A DNA stretch of 64,000 nt from Palsa-506 sp963786975 (GCA_963786975.1 CAWBBE010000008.1:372001-436000); one strand, 5' to 3'. Shown: positions 53,411 through 62,632, counted from the first letter of the stretch. A program made the numbers and translations. The notes: a model not told the origin generated them from the letters alone.

Positions 53411-54631
53411 TCAAGACGGCCGGGAGACGACGTTGGTAGTGACCCGGCTGCGCCGACCTGGCCGGACAGGAGAGACCACGAAGGAGAGCAGGGCCAGCGC
53501 GGCAGCCACGATCGCGGTACCACCGAAGATCGCCGACAGGCTCAGGCCAGCGTGCTGCAGCGGCCCGACGCCGAACGCGGCGATACCGTACCCGAGTTGG
53601 TAAAAGGCGATCACGCCACCCGCCACCGCCGCGGAGACGGCAGTCAACTCCTCCTCCCCGAAGCTGACTGTCAGCGGCAGCAGCGCCGAGCACCCCAGCC
53701 CGGCCAGCCCGAAGGCGGCGATCCCGGCGAGCGCATCATGCGCTGGCAGGACCCGCACCAGAATGAAGACTCCTACCAGGACAAACGGCAGGATGTGGTA
53801 AGTGATTCGCTCGGCCAGCCAGCGATCAATAAGGCCGAACAGGATGCGTCCGACGGTAACCATCCCCCAGAACGCGGCCAGCGCCACTGAGGCCTACGTC
53901 GCCGAGGCGCCAAGCCGGGTGGTCATCTCCAGCTGGGACCAGTTGCCGTTCATCGTCTCGCAGATGCCATACGTCACGGCGAAGGCCGCATAGAACCAAA
54001 ACCGTGCGGGCATGCGCTGCTTGCCCGGCCGTGCCCCCGGGCTGCCCTGGGCCGCAGCGTTCAGCGGCAGGCGAAGGCTAACCACCAGCAATACGATCAG
54101 CAACGCCGCCGACAGAATCGGCAGCCCCCACCAGAACCCCAGGCCGACAAACACCGCCACGAACACCGGAGCCAGCACAGTACCAAGCCCGAGCAGCGCA
54201 TTCAGCACGAGCACCGAACGGTCGATGCTCGCCGGGTGAAACACCGATGCGTAGGTGTTCAGCACCGGAACGGTCAGGCCGAAGCCCGCCCCCAGGAATG
54301 CCGTCGCGACCAAGAGCACGGGATAAGCAACCGCCTGGTCGGTCTTGACGGCCACGCTGGCCAGCAGCAGCCCCATCGATATCAGGCTGCAGACTAAGCC
54401 CAGCAGGTAAACCCTTTTCATGGTGATCCGCCGGGCCAGCTCTGCACCCAGCAGTGACCCGGCGATGGCCGTCACCACCTGCGGCAAGAACATGTCACCG
54501 TACTGGATACTGGACAGCCCGTAGTCGCTTTTGCCCGTGAAGATCGTGCTGGCTGCGGGAAAGGTGACCAGGACAATGCCTTGCACCAGCCCGGCCACAT
54601 TTACAACGGCGCCTTCGGTTCTTGAAGCCAT
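53411..54631 (-). pseudogene. MFS transporter interrupted by in-frame TAG
   Basis: The frame from ATG 54631 reads 12 MFS helices across 407 codons: LVQGIVLVTFPAASTIFTG, YGDMFLPQVVTAIAGSLLGAELARRITMKRVYLLGL (motif A) and GLTVPVLNTYASVFHPASIDRSVLVLNALLGLGTVLAPV. At 53894-53896 a TAG codon interrupts between ASAT and ASVALAAFWGMVTVGRILFGLID; the same frame then continues to 53411. Relatives typically have Tyr at this spot (ATYASLAL), so a TAC to TAG change is the simplest explanation. It is convergent with hxsC; whether it belongs to the HXS system is unknown. Confidence 0.78.
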
Positions 54632-54690
54632 GAGCGATCCGCCGGTCTGGTTCCGGAAGTCAAAAGGCAGCGCTCGCCGGTGCTCGCCAA

Positions 54691-55890
54691 CTACTTTCTC
54701 CGAGAGCGCCGGCTACTGCGCGTTGTGCCCCTGGGCTGTCGTCGGGCGTCCTGCTCGGCTCCTTTGTCACCATCGGCGGCCGCACTCTGCAGCTCGGCCT
54801 CGCTTTGCTGCGAGCGGGCCGCCTGGGCCGCATCCCCGGCCTGGGCTGCGTCCTGCCCGGCATCGCCGGCCTCGGGCTCCGCAGCGCCGGCCCGGGAATC
54901 CGCAGCGTCCCGCTCCTGCCGCGCCGCGGCCACCTGCTCCGCAGCGGGCTGAGCGGCCTGCTCCCGGGCGGCTCGCTCGGCCTCGGCGGCCTGGGCGTGC
55001 GCGGCTTCGCGCGCGGCCGCCGCCTCCTGCTCGGCGGAAGCCTTCGCCGTCAGCGCCTCGGCCAGCCGCGCATCGGCCTCCTGCGCCGCGGCGCGCGCCT
55101 GCCCGGCATCAGCCTCGGCCCGCTCGACGCGGGCCTGAAGCCCGGCCCGGGCCTCCTGCGCCGCCGCGATCTGCGCCTCAAGCCCGGTCCGCAGCTCGGC
55201 CTGGTCCCGCGCGGCTTCCTCGCGGCCTTGCGCCACCTGCCGGACCGCATCCTCGCGAGCCCGGTCCAGCTCCGCGCGGGCCCCCTGGGCCGCCGCCCGC
55301 GCCTGGGCTGCGTCCTGCCCGGCCTCGCCGGCCCGGGATTCCGCAGCGTCCCGCTCCTGCCGCGCCGCGGCCACCTGCTCCGCAGTGGCCCGCGCGGCCG
55401 CGGCGGCCTGGGACTCCGCAGCGTCCCGCTCCTGCCGCGCCGCGGCCACCTGCTCCGCAGCGGCCCGCTCGGCCTGAGCGGCCTGCTCCCGGGCGGCCCG
55501 CTCGGCCGCGGCGGCCTGGGCGTGCGCGGCTTCGCGCGCGGCCACCGCCTCCTGCTCGGCGGCAGCCTTCGCCGCCAGCGCCTCGGCCAGCCGCGCATCG
55601 GCCTCCTGCGCCGCGGCGCGCGCCTGCCCGGCATCAGCCTCGGCCCGGCGGCGACGCTGCCAGAACGTGAATCCCGGGCGGTCCGGATCGCCCGAGCCGG
55701 CCGCCTCGCTACCTTGCCGGGCCAGTAACTGGCGCTGCCGGAACGCGGTCAGCGCCGTATGCGGCTCCCCGGTCACCGGGTCCGGTAACCCGCAGTACCC
55801 AGTCTCCGCCGCCGCTGCCTCCCCCGGCGGCGACTCATTTTCACAGCCCGGATACGCACACCTGAGAACTTCCTGTCCGGCCTTGACCAT
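54691..55890 (-). CDS. Alanine-rich coiled-coil protein with N-terminal zinc motif
   Basis: 399 residues from ATG 55890. The N-terminus (CAYPGCENESPP, with C-x4-C plus later GYC) looks like a zinc-binding motif. From about residue 80 the protein is a long Ala/Glu/Arg/Gln heptad coiled coil with repeated A-x-x-E-x-V-A-A-A-R-x-E-R-D-A-A units. An almost identical segment of about 40 residues (RAEADAGQARAAAQEADARL onward) occurs twice. The C-terminus is basic (RRSRRK). It resembles the DNA-binding/plasmid-type coiled-coil proteins of actinobacteria and KfrA-like ones, but not certainly. Function unknown. Confidence 0.65.
   Translation of the reverse strand: MVKAGQEVLRCAYPGCENESPPGEAAAAETGYCGLPDPVTGEPHTALTAFRQRQLLARQGSEAAGSGDPDRPGFTFWQRRRRAEADAGQARAAAQEADARLAEALAAKAAAEQEAVAAREAAHAQAAAAERAAREQAAQAERAAAEQVAAARQERDAAESQAAAAARATAEQVAAARQERDAAESRAGEAGQDAAQARAAAQGARAELDRAREDAVRQVAQGREEAARDQAELRTGLEAQIAAAQEARAGLQARVERAEADAGQARAAAQEADARLAEALTAKASAEQEAAAAREAAHAQAAEAERAAREQAAQPAAEQVAAARQERDAADSRAGAAEPEAGDAGQDAAQAGDAAQAARSQQSEAELQSAAADGDKGAEQDARRQPRGTTRSSRRSRRK
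55000..55122. repeat. Copy 1 of about 120-bp direct repeat
   Basis: Nearly identical (about four differences) to 55529-55650, both encoding the same coiled-coil segment; separated by about 530 bases. Internal duplication within the gene. Confidence 0.75.
55529..55650. repeat. Copy 2 of about 120-bp direct repeat
   Basis: Partner of 55000-55122. The two copies differ by only a few substitutions, indicating a recent duplication or gene conversion. Confidence 0.75.
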
Positions 55891-56572
55891 CGCAGGCTCC
55901 GTCCGCTCAGCAAGACAGCGTAACCGGGCGGTCCTGGGCGGCCGGAGCCTGCGCGTCCCCGGGGAATCGGAGACCGCGCTACTCCGCCACACTGACCTCA
56001 GCTGTGCCGACGTATCGCGCGTCTCCTCAAGGACGTTCGTCACTCCGCCGTCCTGGCCAGCGGCAGTGAGGCTTCGGCCACCTCGGTGCCGCAAAGATGG
56101 GAATGACCAGTACGGACAGCCCAAACAGGGACCTGTAACGTCGCCGTGCGCACCAGGCCATGAGTCTGGGCGGCCTGCAGAGGATGGCCGCCGATTCGCC
56201 CTGACTAAGGCCATTGCGCATCAACCTGCGGGCGCCTACCATGATTCAGTAAAGGAATGGGCAAGTTTAGGTATGGGCGAGTATTGCATGCCGATCGCGG
56301 GGGGAAGCGAGGCAGACCGCTAACACCGGCGACACCTGCACGACGCACCAGCCACACGGATGCCGGTCCAGCGCACGGCGGAGAATCGGCGGCCGCATAC
56401 ATTGGCATGCGCAGGCCAATTTACACCGGACGATTATCATCGGCCGCCGATTGCGGGCGGACCGCTGCGCGATGAGGCCCGGCGGCCGCAGGCTAATAGG
56501 TGGCCGCGCCGAAGTGCCCACCTGCTGACAGGCACTATCACTATTTGGGTTCCAGCTCAGGCAAGGGGGGTC
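55891..56572. other. Gene-free region of about 680 bases
   Basis: Reading frames here are short, overlap on both strands and resemble nothing known. GC content falls in 56230-56560 compared with neighbours. It could hold promoters for the divergent flanking genes or unannotated RNA; I see no specific structure. Confidence 0.4.
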
Positions 56573-57520
56573 ATGGAATCGGCCGCAGAGTTTACTTTCG
56601 AGCCGCTGCCGCCAATCGAAGAGTCAGCCGCGTTCGCCGCATCGGCGCATCCGCTGGGCCCGCTTGCCGGGCTGGCCGGGACGTGGAAAGGCCGGGGCTT
56701 CAACGTCATCTGGCGGCCCCACCACCCAACGGAGCCCGGGACAATCGAGGACCACTTCCTCGAGCTCAACCTGACCAGTGAGCAGCTCGACTTCGGTCCG
56801 GCCCTGCGGAAGATACCCAACCGCGGCCTGCTGCAGCACAACATCAGCCTGAACGGCCTGAGCTACCTGCAGCAGATCTCCGATGCGAACCTGAACGCAC
56901 CGCAGCACTTCGAGCCGGGCCTGTGGGTGCTAGTCCCCAGAACCAGCAACCCCAAAGAGCCGCGCACCGTGGCCCGGCTGGCGTCCATCCCACATGGCAC
57001 GACGATCCTGGCCCAGGGCACCGCCCGCACATCAGACGGCGCCCCCACCATCCGGGACATCAGCATCAGGCCCTTTTCGAACGACCTGCACCATCCCCCC
57101 ACGCCCGCCGACGAGATCCACTTGCCGGAGCAGGACCTGGGCACGGACAGCCCCTTCCGGACCCGCGGCGCCGGGCTGACTGGCATCGACCAGCAAATGG
57201 TCGACAACCCCAATAGCGTCCTCCGCCTGGAGCCCGCACCGCGCATCACCGGCACCACCAGGTTGCATGTGTCTACCCGCGATGCCTCGCTTCCGGGCGG
57301 CGGAACGGCGAATATCGCCTTCCTGAAGGGCCGCCGTGGGCCGAACGCGGTGACAAAGCGCGTCACCGCGACGTTCTGGCTGGAGACTCTCGAGGGAGAC
57401 CCGGAACCTCGCCAGCTGCAGTACTCACAGCTCGTGCTGCTGGACTTCGCCGGCCTGATCTGGCCTCACGTCACGGTCGCCACGCTCCAGAAGGAGCTGA
57501 CACCACCGCCTCGATCCTGA
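56573..57520 (+). CDS. Heme-binding-like (nitrobindin-type) protein
   Basis: 315 residues. The start ATG 56573 follows AAGGGGGGTC. The motif HPLGPLAGLAGTWKGRGFNVIWRP resembles the N-terminal beta-barrel opening of nitrobindin/THAP4-like heme-binding proteins (P-L-x-x-L-x-G-T-W-x-G-x-G). The rest (GRGLLQHNISLNGLSYLQQISD, RTVARLASIPHGTTILAQGT, GTTRLHVSTRD, TFWLETLEGD) is longer than the classic 160-residue barrel, suggesting a two-module or extended barrel. Function unknown; heme or small-molecule binding is inferred. Confidence 0.55.
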   Translation: MESAAEFTFEPLPPIEESAAFAASAHPLGPLAGLAGTWKGRGFNVIWRPHHPTEPGTIEDHFLELNLTSEQLDFGPALRKIPNRGLLQHNISLNGLSYLQQISDANLNAPQHFEPGLWVLVPRTSNPKEPRTVARLASIPHGTTILAQGTARTSDGAPTIRDISIRPFSNDLHHPPTPADEIHLPEQDLGTDSPFRTRGAGLTGIDQQMVDNPNSVLRLEPAPRITGTTRLHVSTRDASLPGGGTANIAFLKGRRGPNAVTKRVTATFWLETLEGDPEPRQLQYSQLVLLDFAGLIWPHVTVATLQKELTPPPRS

Positions 57521-57665
57521 AGATCGACCCTGGGATTCCCGCGCATCGCCCCGACGCGCCGGCCGGGCCGTTAGGACGCCACCTTTGACGAGGTGGCTAT
57601 CAATCTGATATCATATTTACCAGTGATCGGGTAGCCGGCACCACGGCCTCACAGGAGGCATCCAG

Positions 57666-57953
57666 ATGAACGCACCCAACGACAACACCGCTGCGAAAGG
57701 CCTGCGCGGGTGGTGGGCATCTCCCCCGCGACCCGGCATGCAACGCCTGATCGTCCCTTATGAGTACCGCCACCTCCGCGTCTTCGGGGCCGGGCGTATT
57801 GCCGGTGGCAGTGTCGCGGCCGCCGCAGGCGTCGTGTGCCTCTCCTACGGCGTCTACGGATGGGCAGCCTTCTTCCTGGCTCTCGGGGCGCTGAACCTCG
57901 CGGGCGGCTCCTGGTACCTCACTGTCGCTCGCTCCGCAGCTGCCCGAACCTGA
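57666..57953 (+). CDS. Small membrane protein
   Basis: 95 residues with a perfect AGGAGG eight bases before the ATG. Two hydrophobic helices (IAGGSVAAAAGVVCLSYGVYGWAAFFLALGALNLAGGSWYLTVA) follow a 40-residue soluble head (RGWWASPPRPGMQRLIVPYEYRHL). No family is recognised. It lies upstream of the ABC operon, separated from it by the MerR operator. Confidence 0.65.
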   Translation: MNAPNDNTAAKGLRGWWASPPRPGMQRLIVPYEYRHLRVFGAGRIAGGSVAAAAGVVCLSYGVYGWAAFFLALGALNLAGGSWYLTVARSAAART

Positions 57954-58078
57954 GCCTGCTGGCTAGCAGCCGCCGGGCGGAGGAGTAGCCGCCGTGGAAG
58001 TAACGGATGCCGGGCGGCGGCGATAGCCCGCAGGCAGCCGGCCGGGCTGGCCATGGCCTGCCGCGAATCAGGGCTTGA

Positions 58079-58097
58079 CCTTGACCTTGCGTCAAGG
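58079..58097 (+). promoter_or_regulatory. MerR-family operator of ABC operon
   Basis: CCTTGAC-CTTGC-GTCAAGG, a perfect 7-bp inverted repeat with 5-base spacer, is the classic MerR/TipA-like site. It lies eight bases before the ABC ATPase ATG and overlaps a TTGACC -35-like element. The MerR gene at 59989 is the last gene of the same operon. Confidence 0.75.
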
Positions 58098-58104
58098 TTG
58101 CAGC

Positions 58105-59151
58105 ATGGTGAGCATGCCCGAGGATTCCCGGCCACGAGCCGTTGTCCAGCCAGTTTTGTCCATAGCTGCCGGGGCATCGGCGCAAGGCCCGCCGACCCCG
58201 GGCGGGAAGGCCGCCCATCGCGGCCTCGAGGTGCGCGGGCTGCGCAAGTCCTTCGGGGACAAGGTGGTCCTCGACGGCGTCGATCTCGATGTCGGGGAAG
58301 GAACGGTCTTCGCTCTGCTAGGCCCCAACGGGGCCGGCAAGACCACCGCGGTACGGATCTTCTCGACGCTGCTGAATCCTGATGGCGGTGAGGTGCGCGT
58401 CGGCGGGTTCGACCCGGCTCGCCAGGCCGGCCAGGTGCGGTCGATCATCGGGGTGACCGGGCAGTTCTCCGCAGTCGACAACCTGCTGACCGGTACCGAG
58501 AACCTGCTGCTGATGGCCGACCTGCATCACCTCGATCGCCGGAGCGCCCGGCGCAAGGCGGCCGAGTTGCTTGTGCGCTTTGACCTGGCGGATGCGGCAG
58601 GGAGAACCGCGGTGACCTACTCGGGCGGCATGCGGCGGCGCCTTGACCTGGCCATGACCCTTGTTGGCGACCCCCGGGTGATCTTCCTCGATGAGCCAAC
58701 GTCCGGCCTTGACCCGCGCAGCCGTCGCACCATGTGGCAGATCATCCGCGAGCTGGTCAGTTCGGGGACCACCGTGCTTCTCACCACCCAGGATCTCGAC
58801 GAGGCCGACCGGCTGGCCGGCCGGGTAGCCGTGCTCGACCACGGGCGAATCGTCGCCGAGGGCACCCCCGACGAGCTGAAACGACGCATTCCCGGCGGTC
58901 ATGCCCGCCTGTATTTCGCGGATGCCGCCGCGTTGCAGCGGGCCGCCGAGGTCCTCCCCGGCTCGTCACGCGACAATGACACCCGGACGCTCCGCGTGCC
59001 CGCAGACGCCACCCCAGCATCGCTCAGCTCCCTCCTGGCCAGCCTTGAGCGCCATTCCGTCCGGCCCGAGCGGGTCACGCTGCATGCTTCCGATCTTGAC
59101 GACGTGTTCCTCGCCCTCACCGGCACCCCCCGGCAGGAGACCCTCACATGA
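58105..59151 (+). CDS. ABC transporter ATP-binding protein (DrrA-like)
   Basis: 348 residues from ATG 58105 (ATG 58114 also possible). ABC ATPase with Walker A GPNGAGKTT (73-81), signature YSGGMRRRLDLA, Walker B VIFLDEPTSGLDP and an H-loop-equivalent region LLTTQDLDEADRLAGRVAV. The C-terminal about 80 residues form the DrrA-type regulatory domain. With the adjacent permease it exports drugs or lipids. Transcription is expected to be controlled by the MerR operator just upstream. ATGA overlap with the permease gene. Confidence 0.93.
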   Translation: MVSMPEDSRPRAVVQPVLSIAAGASAQGPPTPGGKAAHRGLEVRGLRKSFGDKVVLDGVDLDVGEGTVFALLGPNGAGKTTAVRIFSTLLNPDGGEVRVGGFDPARQAGQVRSIIGVTGQFSAVDNLLTGTENLLLMADLHHLDRRSARRKAAELLVRFDLADAAGRTAVTYSGGMRRRLDLAMTLVGDPRVIFLDEPTSGLDPRSRRTMWQIIRELVSSGTTVLLTTQDLDEADRLAGRVAVLDHGRIVAEGTPDELKRRIPGGHARLYFADAAALQRAAEVLPGSSRDNDTRTLRVPADATPASLSSLLASLERHSVRPERVTLHASDLDDVFLALTGTPRQETLT

Positions 59152-59939
59152 GCATGCTCAGCTACGCGGTCCGCGATTCGGCCACCATGTTGCGCCGCGA
59201 CATCCGCCATGCGGCGCGCTACCCGATGGTGAGCCTCAGCAGCGTGATAGTGCCTGTCCTGTTCCTGCTCCTCTTCGCTGGCGTGTTCGGCCACACCCTG
59301 CGGGCCGGGCTCGATGCGGTCGTGCCCGCGAGCGGCGGCTACATCGACTACCTCACCCCGGGGATCCTTCTGATGACCGCCTGCTCGACCGCGGAGACCA
59401 CCGCCGTGAACGTGAGCACCGACATGACCGAGGGCATCATCGCCCGGTTCCGCACCATGGCCATCACCCGCACCTCGGTGCTCACCGGCCAGGTTCTCGG
59501 CGGGCTCATCCGCGCCATGATCAGCGCAGCCCTGGTCGTCGCCGTGGCCCTCGCCCTCGGGTTCCGCCCCACCGCCACCGCGACCGAGTGGATCGCGGCC
59601 TCGGCCCTGTTCGCTCTGCTCGCCGTGGCGGTGACCTGGCTCACCGTCGCCTTCGGCCTGCTGGCCAAGACTCCCGCGGGAGCCAACAGCCTCGCGCTGC
59701 TCGTCGTCATAGCGCCATTCATCTCCAGCGCCTTCGTACCCACCGCCACCATGCCCGCCGCGGTCGCCTGGTTCGCCCGCAACCAGCCCTTCACGCCGAT
59801 CATCCAGACCCTGCGCGGGCTTCTCACCGGCACCCCTATCGGCACCGGGGCGGTGCTCGCCGTCGGATGGTGCGCCGGCATCAGCGTCATCGGCTACCTG
59901 TGGGCCCGCAGCCTCTACAACCGCAACCGGGCGGCCTGA
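59148..59939 (+). CDS. ABC-2 type transporter permease (DrrB-like)
   Basis: 263 residues, six hydrophobic helices: MVSLSSVIVPVLFLLLFAGVFG, YLTPGILLMTACSTAETTAVNVS, VLGGLIRAMISAALVVAVALALGF, WIAASALFALLAVAVTWLTVAFGLLA and so on. The motif DYLTPGILLMTACS-TAETTA-V-STD-EGIIARFRTMAITRTS is characteristic of DrrB/ABC2 permeases. It overlaps the ATPase stop by ATGA; together they export hydrophobic compounds such as antibiotics. Confidence 0.92.
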   Translation: MSMLSYAVRDSATMLRRDIRHAARYPMVSLSSVIVPVLFLLLFAGVFGHTLRAGLDAVVPASGGYIDYLTPGILLMTACSTAETTAVNVSTDMTEGIIARFRTMAITRTSVLTGQVLGGLIRAMISAALVVAVALALGFRPTATATEWIAASALFALLAVAVTWLTVAFGLLAKTPAGANSLALLVVIAPFISSAFVPTATMPAAVAWFARNQPFTPIIQTLRGLLTGTPIGTGAVLAVGWCAGISVIGYLWARSLYNRNRAA

Positions 59940-59988
59940 GTAAAGCTGGGGACGTGGAAACAGGCGACCGGGGAAGGCAGGACGATCG

Positions 59989-60786
59989 ATGGGAGCGTCG
60001 TCTCTCACCATCGGGCAGCTCGCCGCGCATGTCGGGGTGACGGTGCGGGCGATCCGCCATTACCACGCCCGGGGGCTGCTCGCCGAGCCGCCCCGCGACG
60101 CCTCGGGATACCGCCGCTACGGCGCCCAGGCCGTTGTCGACCTCGTCCGGATCAAGACCCTGGCCGAGGCCGGCGTGCCCCTCGGCCGCATCGCCGAGCT
60201 CCTCACCGCCGCACCCGGCGATTTCGCCAACGCCGTCGGCGGCATCGATCGTGCGCTCGGCCGCCAGATCCGCGAGCTCCAGCACCGCCGGCGGCGGCTG
60301 GCCCAGCTCACCCAGGGCGAGAATCTCTACCTCCCTGAAGAGGTCGCCGCCATCCTGGAAGCCGTGCGGGCCATGGGCGTGAGCGAGCGGACCATCGGCA
60401 TCGAGCGCGACGCGTGGATCCTCGTCGCCGCGCTGTCCCCCGAACTGGTCACGGCGTGGGCAGCGGAGAAGGCCCGCCAGCTCGCCGACCCCGAGTTCCG
60501 CAGCCTCTACCTCGCGTGCGACGAGGCCTCCCGCTGGGACCCCGACGATCCCCGGCTCGATGACCTCGCCGCAGTGATGGCTGACTGGGTTACCCGCCAC
60601 CGCGACCCCGAGGTACCAGAACCCGCGGACACCGCGGACTACCTGTCCGTCCAGCTCATGACCGCCCAGGTCGCAGGCGTGTCGCCTGGCTGGCGGCGTC
60701 TCAACGATCTCGCCAGCGACCGCCTGTGGCCGGCCGGCCGGGCGTCCTCGGCGCCACCGTCGGCTCCAGGCTCCGGAGCTTCCTGA
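59989..60786 (+). CDS. MerR-family transcriptional regulator
   Basis: 265 residues. MerR helix-turn-helix: LTIGQLAAHVGVTVRAIRHYHARGLL, then YRRYGAQAVVDLVRIKTLAEAGVPLGRIAELL. The C-terminal domain (VAAILEAVRAMGVSERTIGIERDAWILVAAL) is TipA-like or drug-binding, with no cysteine pair for metal. It is encoded after the ABC genes and probably binds the 19-bp operator at 58079-58097, activating the efflux operon in response to a drug. Weak AGGA ribosome-binding site. Confidence 0.92.
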   Translation: MGASSLTIGQLAAHVGVTVRAIRHYHARGLLAEPPRDASGYRRYGAQAVVDLVRIKTLAEAGVPLGRIAELLTAAPGDFANAVGGIDRALGRQIRELQHRRRRLAQLTQGENLYLPEEVAAILEAVRAMGVSERTIGIERDAWILVAALSPELVTAWAAEKARQLADPEFRSLYLACDEASRWDPDDPRLDDLAAVMADWVTRHRDPEVPEPADTADYLSVQLMTAQVAGVSPGWRRLNDLASDRLWPAGRASSAPPSAPGSGAS

Positions 60787-60882
60787 TCAGACGCATCGCC
60801 AGCGGCCGGCGACGGCTTCGGCAAGACGGGAAGGTGGCATGATGCACTCCGTGCGCCCGCTACGGACGACGTCGAGGTCCTC

Positions 60883-61773
60883 ATGACCCGGACGGGAGTG
60901 CCTCCGGTGCTCGTCACCGGGGCGACCGGCCGGGTTGGGCGCGTCGTGGCCGGCCTGCTATTGGACGCGGGCGTGCCAGTCCGCGCCCTCACGCATCGCG
61001 GCGAGGCGGCGGCAACGCTGCCGGCCAACGCCGAAGTCGTCACCGGTGACCTCACCGTGCCCGAGTCGCTCGACGCGGGGCTGCGCGGTGCCGGTGCCGT
61101 CTTCCTCGTCTGGACCGCCCCGCCGGCGACTGCCCCGGCCGTCATCGAGCGGCTGGCAACCTACGCGCGGCGGGTCGTCTTTCTCTCCTCACCGCACCAG
61201 ACCCCGCACCCCTTCTTCCGGCAGCCGAATCCGATGGCGGTGCTGCACGCCGATATTGAGCGGCTCATCGCGGCCGCCGGGCTCGAGTCGACGATCGTCC
61301 GGCCGGGGATGCTCGCGTCGAACGCGTTGTCCTGGTGGGCGACCGCGATCCGGGCCGGCGATGTCGTCCGGTGGCCTTACGGCGCTGCCGAAACGGCACC
61401 GGTCGATGACCGCGACGTGGCCGCCGTCGCGGCGCGGACCCTGTACCAGGACGGGCATGCCGGCGGCGACTACGTCCTCACCGGCCCGGAGTCACTGAGT
61501 CAGGCAGCGCAGGTGGGCATCATCGGTGACGTCCTGGGGCGCCGGATCAGATTTGAGGAGCTGTCGCCGGACGAGTTCCGCAGCGAGACGGAGGGTAGCT
61601 GGCCGCGCCCGGTCGTGGACATGCTGCTCGCCGCGTGGGGCGCGACGATCGGGCGGCCGGCGTTCATCACCGCTACGGTGTCCGGCATCCTCGGATCGGC
61701 GCCGCGGCCGTTTCGCCAGTGGGCCGCCGATCACGCCGCCGCGTTCACCGAAGCCCCGGCCCCATCGAGTTGA
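60883..61773 (+). CDS. NmrA/SDR-like NAD(P)-binding protein
   Basis: 296 residues. Cofactor motif VTGATGRVGRVVAGLLLDAG near residues 11-30; VRALTHRGEAAATLPANAEVVTGDLTVPESL and TGPESLSQAAQVGIIGDVLGR are typical of atypical SDR/NmrA-like proteins such as azoreductase or NADP(H)-sensing proteins. No catalytic YxxxK is evident. Function by family: NAD(P)H binding, substrate unknown. It follows the MerR gene. Confidence 0.9.
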   Translation: MTRTGVPPVLVTGATGRVGRVVAGLLLDAGVPVRALTHRGEAAATLPANAEVVTGDLTVPESLDAGLRGAGAVFLVWTAPPATAPAVIERLATYARRVVFLSSPHQTPHPFFRQPNPMAVLHADIERLIAAAGLESTIVRPGMLASNALSWWATAIRAGDVVRWPYGAAETAPVDDRDVAAVAARTLYQDGHAGGDYVLTGPESLSQAAQVGIIGDVLGRRIRFEELSPDEFRSETEGSWPRPVVDMLLAAWGATIGRPAFITATVSGILGSAPRPFRQWAADHAAAFTEAPAPSS

Positions 61774-61967
61774 CCTTCGCCACGGTCGGGCACCGGCCGC
61801 AGCACGGCATGCTGCCAGGGCACGCGGGCATCGGTGATCACGATGTCGCACTCCGGATCGCTGCCAACCTGGTACGAAGCGCCGGCCGGCAGGCTCCGGT
61901 CAGCTCCCTGGGCCCGCACCGCCAGCGGTGGCACGGACCCATGCCGGGCTTCGGATGGCGTGCTCAC
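61731..61967 (-). pseudogene. Truncated FHA-domain protein coupled to ParA
   Basis: 78 residues. The N-terminal half of an FHA domain is clear (PPLAVRAQGADRSLPAGASYQVGSDPECDIVITDARVPWQHAVLR), with the G-S/R phosphothreonine-binding region, but the C-terminal strands including the S-T-N-G-T motif are absent; it ends in DRGEGQLDGAGASVNAAA opposite the end of the convergent NmrA gene. The start overlaps the ParA stop (ATGA), indicating translation coupling. Either a very short FHA protein or a truncated copy. Confidence 0.65.
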
Positions 61968-62632
61968 GGATCAAGGTGGCCCGGGCTGGCCTGCTGAGCA
62001 TGCAGGCCAGGAACGCTGGTCACGTTCCTGGCGGGCTCATTCCTGAGCTCGGCGAGCAGTTCCCAGTACTGGCCGAGAATGGACGGCACCGAGCCGAACG
62101 CTCCGGCGAAGTGCTCGGCTAGCGGGATCTCCGTCGCCATCGCCGGATGACCGTCGCCGGCCAGGGTCGCCCGTGCCTGGCGGGCCGAGCGTGTTCCACG
62201 GCGAACCTTCGTCAGCAGCACGCCGACGTCAACCGGGTGCGATACCGCGATTTCGTCCAGTATCTCGAAAGTGGGCCTGATCCGGTTCAGGTCCAGTCCG
62301 GTCGGCGACACGGGAACCAGGACGACGGCGGATGCCAGGATGGCTGAGCGGATGATGCCCAGGTCGCCCGGCGGCGCGTCCACGATGACGTGCTCGTAGC
62401 CGGCCCCGAGATCAGCCAGCCGTACATGCACATCCCTGGTGGCCATGCTGACCACGGTGAAGGGCAGCGGGTTACCCTGCTCCGCGGCGGCCTCGCTCCA
62501 GCTCATCAGCGAACCCTGGGGGTCGCAGTCCACCGCGAGCGTCCGGCCGAGCCGGTGCAAGACCATGGCCAGGCCGACTGCCGACGTAGTCTTGCCAGTG
62601 CCTCCTTTCGACGACACCAGCCCTAGCCTCAT
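61964..62632 (-). CDS. ParA/MinD-like P-loop ATPase
   Basis: 222 residues from ATG 62632; the longer frame is Arg/Pro-rich and unsupported. Deviant Walker A KGGTGKTT (9-16) with Lys and the signature Lys9; DCDPQGSLMSWSEAA as Walker A' and VIVDAPPG (Walker B). It matches the ParA family that moves or positions DNA, plasmids or protein clusters. No parB or parS is evident next to it. The FHA gene overlaps its end. It is divergent from the NYN gene with an inverted repeat in the gap. Confidence 0.9.
   Translation of the reverse strand: MRLGLVSSKGGTGKTTSAVGLAMVLHRLGRTLAVDCDPQGSLMSWSEAAAEQGNPLPFTVVSMATRDVHVRLADLGAGYEHVIVDAPPGDLGIIRSAILASAVVLVPVSPTGLDLNRIRPTFEILDEIAVSHPVDVGVLLTKVRRGTRSARQARATLAGDGHPAMATEIPLAEHFAGAFGSVPSILGQYWELLAELRNEPARNVTSVPGLHAQQASPGHLDP

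Noticed and set aside
55667..56323. Plus-strand frame over the coiled-coil gene and the gap
   Set aside because: There is no ribosome-binding site, the composition is mixed, and it overlaps a minus-strand gene; no family resemblance.
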